A stretch of DNA of 64,000 nucleotides, taken from Cordylochernes scorpioides (Eukaryota; Arthropoda; Arachnida; Pseudoscorpiones; Chernetidae). The stretch spans positions 57,006,507-57,070,506 of the forward strand of contig CP092863.1 in the NCBI GenBank assembly GCA_030710605.1, read 5' to 3'. This document shows positions 57,291 through 64,000 of this stretch, one piece after another; position 1 is the stretch's first letter; each line of letters starts with the position of its first letter. Made by a program: the position numbers and the translations under genes. The notes under the pieces were generated by a model. That model was not told where the DNA came from. It saw only the letters and a program-made list of their open reading frames with translations, and made no database searches.

Positions 57291-57329
57291 CTCCTGACGA
57301 GAACAAAAGCTTTTTGTCGAAACGTCGAG
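57291..57329 (+). other. hammerhead-like motif with intact core boxes
   Basis: Stem I CTC (57291-57293) pairs with GAG (57327-57329). Core CTGACGA is at 57294-57300. Stem II (57301-57318) is a seven-pair AT-rich hairpin with one bulge. GAAA is at 57319-57322, then CGTC with TC at the cleavage site. Stem III has only C and G with no loop between them, so a monomer cannot fold canonically. An AATAAAAAG follows at once. The sequence resembles 3' ends of Penelope-like repeats. Confidence 0.55.
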
Positions 57330-58280
57330 GTAATAAAAAGATTTATTCTGGCCGAAGTATATTTTTTCAAGAAATATTAAATTTTAAATATATTAAAAAT
57401 AATATTATAAATAAATTTTAAAATACGTGCATTAATCATGATGCAACAATATGAAAAATAAATATGTGAAATCAAGGGAAAATAACAGGAGATTAGGATG
57501 TGTTTCTTATTTGAGAAATAAAATTATAATAAATTTTATTAAAATGATCTTTATTTATTCCTAGAGATGGCGATAACCTTTCTTTACACAATCATTCGTG
57601 TTTAACCTTTTTTTTATCCTTTAATTAGATCATAATATACCAGTGTACCATCTAGTGACGCAAATATAAACCATTTTAACTTTCTTCTGAAAAAATTATT
57701 TTAATTCTATATATAGAGTATTTACTAAATATTATTTCCATTTACTTTTTTATTAAAAGAGAATTCACATAATTAATTCAAAAATCGTGAAAGATTATTG
57801 TATCATCACATTTATCTTTGAAAACTTTTAAAATGTTGCCTATAATATATTAGTTCTGTAAAGCTGCGTACCAAACAATATAACTCCTAGACGTCGATTC
57901 CAATAAGATATTGTTGGCTACCAATAGGTCTCAAGTTATGGTAGGACTCTTAAATGTTTAAGAATTTCTCAACGTGTCACCATTTAAGTTCCACGAAGAA
58001 ATGTTAATGATTACACAAGTCCAATTTATGGCACTAATCTAATTATTTCAGTATAATTAGGAGAGGTAATTAATTTTCCCGCTTTCTTTTAGGAATGACA
58101 GAAGTTCTCGAATAACGCCCTAGAAGAAGACTTTAGGAAACAATTAACGTAGGATTCCTCTCAGTCACGCCCCTCTTCTTTTACTGTTCGACATTCCCTT
58201 GCATTGTTTTGTCGCTCAAAGATACAACTAACTTCTAATGAAAAATTGAGAACTTTTCTATATTGATTATATATATATAT

Positions 58281-59240
58281 ACTAGCGGATGTGCACCCGG
58301 CTCAGCCCGGGTTTTATCGAAGTGAAAGTTTGCCTAACGAATATTATTTAAAATAATATTATGGAACACACAGAATATTATGATAATAATGTAATGATAT
58401 TCGTTACATTTTATATTTATATAATATATAAAATATATTTTTCCAGCACACATATCCACTATCTCTACTGAATAGATTTTAAAAAAAGATATATATAAAC
58501 GAAAATATATAGAGATATACTACACCTTCTTAGCCAAAAGGGCCGAGAAACGATATTTTATATAAAGGGATGACCTGGCTTCGTGTATCTTCTGCTCGAA
58601 TGAATATTTCGCTGGTTAAATTTTGTTCCTGCCTACTAAAAATTATTATCTGGCTTCGCCCGTGGTCTGCTCTAATGAATATTCCCCTAAAGAATTTTGT
58701 TTATGTCAATCAAGCATGATACTGCAATATTGTCATCATCATTTCTGACTGAACAATATTGTTGCTCAGTACTTGGTTAATTATATATATTTTTTTGTTA
58801 AAAGTGCGACAAAAACCTCTTCCAGATTTATCTCTCTGTCCTATTAAAATTTCAGCGAGATTAGTTACATATTGAAGACGTGCATAGCTGAGAAACCTAT
58901 ACATATATATGTTACTGGCTTCAACCGGTTTTTACCCGAATAAAGGTTTGCCCAACGAATATTTGTTAAAACGATTCTAGCAAACATCCAATCCCTACTG
59001 AATCTATACTTGTATATACTCTCGATAATTTGAAATCTTCTCCCTGTCTCTCGAAAAATACTCGATAAGTTGAATAAAATCAATATTGATTGGTCCACTC
59101 GGTAATTTGAAGTTAAAGGAATAGTATCTTGCCACAAACGAACATTTGTATATAACTGTATTTAGCGAATGTACCCGGCTTCGCCCGGTTTGCCCAACGA
59201 ACATTTGTTAAAACGATTCAAGAAAACACCCAATGACCCT
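58281..59240 (+). repeat. cluster of the CCCGGCTTCGCCC repeat
   Basis: Five same-strand copies begin at about 58281, 58572, 58650, 58911 and 59161. The best conserved share TTTGCCCAACGAA(T/C)ATTTGTTAAAACGATT about 20-40 bp after the GC hairpin. Copies are truncated to various lengths. It may be the 5' or 3' end of a non-LTR element or SINE; no coding region was found. Confidence 0.7.
58517..58554 (-). pseudogene. U2 snRNA 5'-end fragment
   Basis: On the minus strand from 58554 the sequence reads ATCGTTTCTCGGCCC, TTTTGGCTAAGA, GTGTAGTAT. This is the conserved first ~38 nt of U2 snRNA with a C-to-T change, one extra C and a small change before GTGTAGTAT. Similarity stops after GTAGTAT, before the Sm site, so it is not functional. 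It lies between two CCCGGCTTCG repeat copies, so it may be a template-switch product or the head of an snRNA-derived SINE. Confidence 0.8.
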
Positions 59241-59976
59241 TATATATAGATTTATAAACATATATAAATATTTTATATGCGTGTAAATAAATTTTTGAAA
59301 CACATAATATTTTTGAAAACATTTATTAAATCCTAAATAAGATATTTTCTTTAAATATATATTAATATTGAAATGCCAAGTCTTTTTACAACGTCATTGG
59401 AATATTATATTAATAAATCCTCAAATTAAATATTAAATTTATTAAACTTGGAACACATTTTAGAATTTTTACAATTTATAAAAATAATTTCACCAGATAC
59501 CACGAGAGGCTCTGCTTGTGAGTGAAAGTAGAAAATATGCAAATAAAATTGCAACGAATATTTTTTTCAAATCAAATTCAAACCAGAAACCTTTCCAGTA
59601 GTATAGTAAATAACTTCCTAAAGTTTCACTGCGATTGGATAATCTTACCTTTTAAAAACATTCATCGTGTAAACAAACTACGTGTAAAATTATTAGCCAA
59701 TCAAATTCATTTAGTGTTTTGTATAGCCTATATGTTAAACGAAATCTTCCGCTACCTACATGCGAAAATGCATAATGATTGATTCTGTAGATTTTTCGCA
59801 TAACAAACATCGATTTTGGATTTCATTTATTTATTTATTATTAATAAAAATAATGCCTCAAGGGCTGAGTTTTTATAACCTTTTATTTTCATTTCAATTT
59901 AAATATATTTTTAAACTCTTAGCCAATAAATAGTTGCAAAAATTATTGAGAAATTAAACAAAGATAAGATTTTTTT

Positions 59977-60009
59977 CAAGTTTTCGGACTGATCAGCCCT
60001 TTAACAGGA
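59977..60009 (-). other. degenerate hammerhead-like motif (Penelope type)
   Basis: Minus strand: CCTGTTAA, the hairpin GGGCTGATCAGTCC, then GAAAACTTG. Sister copy of 14686-14718; flanks match for about 60 bp. Core substitutions predict no cleavage. Confidence 0.42.
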
Positions 60010-60372
60010 GTATCACATTAAAGACATGAAAGGTATAAATATCTCAATACAAATTATTATTTACATAATTTGAATACTTATTAAAATACCATAATTATGA
60101 TATTAAGAGAAATATGTTACAACAATAAAATAAACATAGAAACGCGCTAGATGAACGATATAATCTCAATCAAATATAAATTTTTGATTCCTAATAAATA
60201 TATCGCAAATATGTATTTGTATATATTTTGTTTAGCAAATTCATATTTTTTCAAAGTAAAATTGTGAAAGGCATTTAAAATTACAAATATTTCTTACAAA
60301 ATTTCTTTTTTTATTTTAAAACGTTTTTTTTTTGCGTGTGTATATTAGCTAAAACATTTTGTAAGAAATATT

Positions 60373-60472
60373 GCAACCTGAACATAATGGTGTTTACCCC
60401 ATTGCTCTAGCGCAAATATTGCCAGAGTTGTTAATTTTTAAAATTGTGCAAGACTTTTGGATTACCCTGTAT
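60373..60472 (+). repeat. solo fragment of the long terminal repeat
   Basis: About 100 bp matching the outer end of 50712-51140 in the same orientation (AATGGTGTTTACC, CATTGCTCTAGCGCAAATAT, CTTTTGGAT, ACCCTGTA), with several substitutions. There is no matching opposite end nearby, so it is a truncated or solo end. Confidence 0.85.
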
Positions 60473-60519
60473 ATTGCCAACACCAGGAATTACAATTATA
60501 TTATTTAGCCTAAAGACCC

Positions 60520-60680
60520 ATGTTTTCGTCTAAACATTGTGGACAATAATTCCCAAAAGGTCCACATATTTAGCTATGTTGTTCCGTGGATTGCTATCAA
60601 AGAGCCATTTCTTTTTCCTGAAGGTCGGATTTCGCATATTGCCCACACCAGGATTCATTGTCTTGATGAGGATAGCATTT
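60520..60680 (-). other. coding-like fragment, unrecognised
   Basis: Minus strand gives a clean short frame including MNPGVGNMRNPTFRKKKWLF and IAKYVDLLGIIVHNV in a block less AT-rich than its flanks. The flanking phrases ATATTGCCAACACCAGGA (60472) and ATATTGCCCACACCAGGA (60637) form an imperfect direct repeat about 165 bp apart. Family unknown. Confidence 0.3.
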
Positions 60681-61343
60681 AATATAATTTGTTTATATAT
60701 TTAGTTAAAATAAATTCCATATTTAAGGTTTTACAGATTATATATTTTTTAAGTGACGTTTATATTTGTATGCAATTTTTTTAACAAATTGTATATTCAT
60801 ATTCACCATATTTACTTTATTCGGGCCTCAATTACGATATAATTAAATTAAAAAGAAACGCCAACAGCCATCCTGATTGGACTTTTGAACCACGGAAGCA
60901 CCAGGTGACGAGTGCCAACAATCCTAATGTCGTACTTAGTTGGCCTTTCTTGAAAATGGTTAATTTTTTGAAAATGGCTCTTTGAAAATGGTCAATTTCC
61001 GTAAATATAAGCTTCAATTGATAAATATTCGGATAAATTACACAGTGATTAGATGATTCTCTTTCATTCAGTTAAGTCTGCTATACTTTGATTTTTTTTA
61101 TCATATCAACTTTTAAAATTCCCTCAATATTCCAATAACGCCATCTACAGAGCGTTCATGTGCCTGGTTATAGAAAATTATAGTCATAACTATTAGATAC
61201 AAAATTTTCATGTTTTCCATTAATTTATAAAATAAAATATGCCATAGTGTGTTTTATATATCTGATTGTATTATCCATATTCCAGAGACAATATTATATA
61301 TTTAATATAATTGATAAGGCACAATTTGGATTATAGATTATAA

Positions 61344-61465
61344 ACACAAGGTAATAAGACCAAATCCAAATAAAAAAAATAGTGTGTGACGTTTCGGTAA
61401 CAGCGTTGTTACCAAAACGTCACACACTATTTTTTTTATTTGGATTCGGTCTTATTACCTTGTGT
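61344..61465. repeat. 122-bp near-perfect palindrome
   Basis: Arms ACACAAGGTAATAAGAC...GTGTGTGACGTTTCGGTAACA and their complement around a 3-nt centre (GCG), with about three mismatches. The inner part of each arm contains GGTAACA...TGTTACC followed by CGAAACGTC (or CAAAACGTC), the stem II and GAAA-box phrase of Penelope-type hammerheads. So the palindrome may be two inverted copies of a Penelope 3' end joined at the ribozyme. Confidence 0.85.
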
Positions 61466-61599
61466 ATATTTAATATAAGAAACACACATATATGTACCAT
61501 AAAAGGCACTCTCTGCTTAATTGTGCATCAGAACGATGATACAGTGCATCTAGTTAAAGACTTTACTAGTGATGATAAAGACTGATTCACACAACGCCA

Positions 61600-61765
61600 A
61601 TTTTGGAAAATCCAGACCAAATTCCGCCCTGTATACCATGGTTTTAGGCTATGGCCCTCAATAGTACAGGGCCGGCTTCGATTTCATAACATCCTATGAG
61701 AGGGGTTATGAAATTGGCCGAATTTACCGAATAGGTGTTTAAGCTGGCGAAGGGGCATATATATG
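61600..61765 (-). repeat. retrozyme-like repeat, degenerate copy
   Basis: Aligns with 51960-52130. On the minus strand, stem I CCTGTA (61670-61665) still pairs with TACAGG (61633-61628), but the core is CTATTGA and the GAAA box is AAAA. Both arms of stem I differ from the 52-kb copy at the same positions, so pairing is retained while sequence changes. Flanks share GGTGTTTAAGCTGGC with GGTGTTTAGCTGGC. Confidence 0.65.
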
Positions 61766-61849
61766 TAAAAGGTGGCAGGAATCTTCGACCACCTGAGATC
61801 TGGGTCTCGATCGCTTGATCTTGATCCCTGAAATGATCCCTTAACTATT

Positions 61850-62055
61850 TTTGAAGCCTGCGGCTGCCTTAGTTGTGCTTGGTGCTGCCTTGGTTCCCTC
61901 AAAACGGCGCGCACTCGCCCTCTTCTCCCCCGGGGTGCCCACGGCTCTGCCGTCGCCTCTCCAGCCCTCTCCTTGGCCCTCCCCTGCGGCGGGCGCTTGG
62001 AGACACCTAACCATGAGTGATGCCTTAAAATGCTTACCTAAGCATGTAGATGGCA
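61850..62055. other. strongly GC-rich island, unassigned
   Basis: The most GC-rich stretch of the window (about 61850-62010), with frames on both strands (79 codons plus, 71 codons minus) of low-complexity Ala/Pro/Arg type. No domain recognised. Possible horizontally acquired or element-derived piece, a CpG-rich promoter, or an exon of a GC-rich gene. Confidence 0.3.
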
Positions 62056-62259
62056 AAACAATTGTATGTGGCAGGAATCTCTCTTTTTAAAAGCCTCAAA
62101 ATAATGCATATTACGGCTTCTTCTGCACAAAGGCTAAAGGGACATACAAGTAAATATGTCACAAGACCAGATTTGAAAATTTCGGAAGAAAACTTAAATC
62201 TTTATCATTTTAACAATGCCGGAAAGGCAGTAGATAATTGTTTGATTTAAAAAGAAACG

Positions 62260-63180
62260 TTTATGCGTCAATATTAGTTGGATTTCTGTAAACCCTATGT
62301 GTATACGACGATTCCATGTAATAAGTCTCGTTAATACGGGGGTCAACATAGGGTTAACACACCTTATGGAAATCAGCCGAATCTGTCATAAAGAATATTT
62401 TACGTTGTTAAATGATATGACTCATTTTAGACCATAGTGTCGTACACGTAAATTTAGGGAAGACGCGATTCATGAATAAATATTTTACCTCTACTGTAAA
62501 AGATGCATGAAATAACAGAAACAGCACTAATCTCATTGGGTTGGCCGAAATGTGCCTCTTATTTCAAGAACAATAAATGCTGGCCAGGCAACCTCTATCT
62601 TCAAGTTGAAAAGAACTGTATAATAATAGAGTCATAATAAAAGAGGTTTCACGATTGGAGTAATCTATTAAGACCGAAATTCCACACCAAGGCTCTGAGC
62701 TAAAGTACCAATGTTTATCTGACCTAAATGGCCTGGACGTCAGGGAGGCTGGAAAAGGTTTTTCTTCATCGTCCTCCCTGGGTAAACATCCGCTTCTATC
62801 TTTAGCAACTCTACACCGTTGCCCTTCCTTTCTTCTGTCTCATCTTCACTCGATTTTACCTCATTACAATGGCGTTCCCATAAATTTCTTTATAAATGAT
62901 TTCATATTTAGTAATGAACCTTAGTTTTGTACACTATTTGACGAGAGAGGTCACCTCTATTTTATATATCTTAGTGAATTTTATAATATATACGAATTGT
63001 TTTTTTATAGAAGGCGTATTTATTTCTCTCTTTCTTTAGATTATCCTTTCTATCTGATAGTTTTGAGAATTTATCAGTGTCAATTTAATTCAAGATTTCG
63101 ATCAAATTCGTCCAAAATTAAATTCATTAGAAATATAAATATTATATATGTACAATTCCAAAATATGTATATATAAATAA
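62260..63180. other. unassigned sequence
   Basis: An imperfect inverted repeat (ACCCTATGTGT near 62291 against AACATAGGGTT near 62344) might be a decayed small transposon. Nothing else recognised. Confidence 0.35.
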
Positions 63181-63184
63181 ATAA

Positions 63185-63188
<4 letters not shown>

Positions 63189-63238
<50 letters not shown>
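63189..63238. repeat. (TA)n microsatellite
   Basis: TA tract of about 50 bp, followed by an ATT-rich stretch. Confidence 0.95.
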
Positions 63239-63239
<1 letters not shown>

Positions 63240-63242
<3 letters not shown>

Positions 63243-64000
63243 ATTATTGTTATTATTTATAATTTTTTATTTCTAAACAAAATAAAAACAGGTTTTTCCT
63301 ATATATTTATAAATATATATATATTATATTTTAAAAAAGATAAGATTTCTGTTGTTTTTTGATCATGTTGAGGATTATGGTAATGGTGATGCAGTCGTGG
63401 TTAAAATCTTAGAAGAATAATAATAAATATGGTTTTGATTAGAGATTTCTTTTATTGAACTTAAGGAATGAAAAAAAACATGGTTTTATAAAAGTACTGC
63501 CTGGCTTAAGGCGTAAGAAAAAAAAAATGAAATACTTATTTACATAATGTACAAAAGGTTGAGCCGGCCATTGGGATAAAACAACAACGAGTTTTTATAG
63601 GGGAAGAGTGGCCTCTGGCGGTCGATTTAGCAGAGTTTTTGAATCTATGAAATTATAATTGAAAATAAAATAATATTTTTATATACCATATATATATATA
63701 GGCAAAATCTAATTTATTTTGTTTAGAAATATGTTCCAAAACAAAATTGTTCCAGTTTTCTTCAAACATTGGCTGAAATATAAATAAAGTTTTCAAATAT
63801 TATATATTAGTTAATTATCATTTATTCATTCATATTGAATAGGGATTTTATAAATATGCATATTTCATTTTTCAAATAATTTTGCAGAATTTCCATATGA
63901 AATCCAATGTAGGAGAGGTGGAATTCACAAGTGTGTCAACTTAAATGTACATAAAACACTAAAATAAATTGATTAATATAAGGTAATTTGCTTGAGATTC
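63240..64000. other. unassigned AT-rich sequence
   Basis: No supported feature up to the window end. Confidence 0.45.

Noticed and set aside
61344-61465. A rho-independent terminator-like hairpin
   Set aside because: Far too long, eukaryotic context, and better explained as joined inverted repeat copies.

Overview
This is an A+T-rich eukaryotic window, packed with transposable elements and (TA)n microsatellites. It has no operons, ribosome binding sites or prokaryotic genes. The element types (BEL/Pao, Ty3/Gypsy, Ty1/Copia, several mariner/Tc1 lineages, pogo/Tigger, a hAT MITE, LINE fragments, a tRNA-headed SINE, and a Penelope-like element with N-terminal GIY-YIG) point to an invertebrate, most probably an arthropod. 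No host gene can be assigned. The best host candidate is one 71-bp exon-like segment at 16285-16355; a few coding-like or GC-rich islands remain unassigned.

Layout. 0.9-1.8 kb: dispersed repeat with a 21-bp minisatellite (second copy at 51.15 kb). 2.2-3.6 kb: Tc1-like transposon with 49-bp terminal inverted repeats and one stop in its transposase. 5.8-11.85 kb: two different Gypsy pol remnants on the minus strand; the downstream one is split by a young, internally deleted BEL/Pao element (identical 356-bp LTRs, GTTGG target duplication). 12.4-12.65 kb: 66-bp tandem repeat. 16.9-17.2 kb: hAT MITE with a perfect 8-bp target duplication. 18.2-27.1 kb: a Copia element split in its RNase H by a full-length, decayed BEL/Pao element (target duplication GCACT). 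27.1-28.05 kb: truncated mariner. 28.4-28.9 kb: GC-rich LINE 3' end lying in a (CT)n tract.

33.16-38.38 kb: Penelope-like composite. A 793-codon GIY-YIG plus reverse transcriptase frame on the minus strand is joined head-to-head to an inverted partial copy, giving 1.58-kb inverted arms. 38.6-38.97 kb: SINE. 40.34-40.61 kb: 265-bp near-perfect hairpin. 43.6-44.85 kb: mariner. 45.13-51.14 kb: a mariner/Tc-superfamily element with ~430-bp terminal repeats that hosts a LINE remnant and a Gypsy remnant. 53.1-54.9 kb: pogo/Tigger. 58.3-59.2 kb: cluster of a dispersed repeat that encloses a U2 snRNA fragment. 61.34-61.47 kb: second hairpin.

The most interesting signal is RNA-based. The minus strand at 51988-52031 carries a complete type I hammerhead ribozyme core with compensating stems. 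It sits in a 320-bp monomer whose first 67 bp recur downstream, the partial-dimer layout expected of a metazoan retrozyme. Degenerate relatives lie at about 42.0, 56.6 and 61.65 kb. Further hammerhead-like motifs of Penelope type occur at 14.7, 40.1, 56.8, 57.3 and 60.0 kb. With the Penelope composite, these suggest a Penelope/retrozyme community: autonomous Penelope elements supplying reverse transcriptase and small ribozyme-bearing RNAs possibly using it in trans. That functional link is inference.
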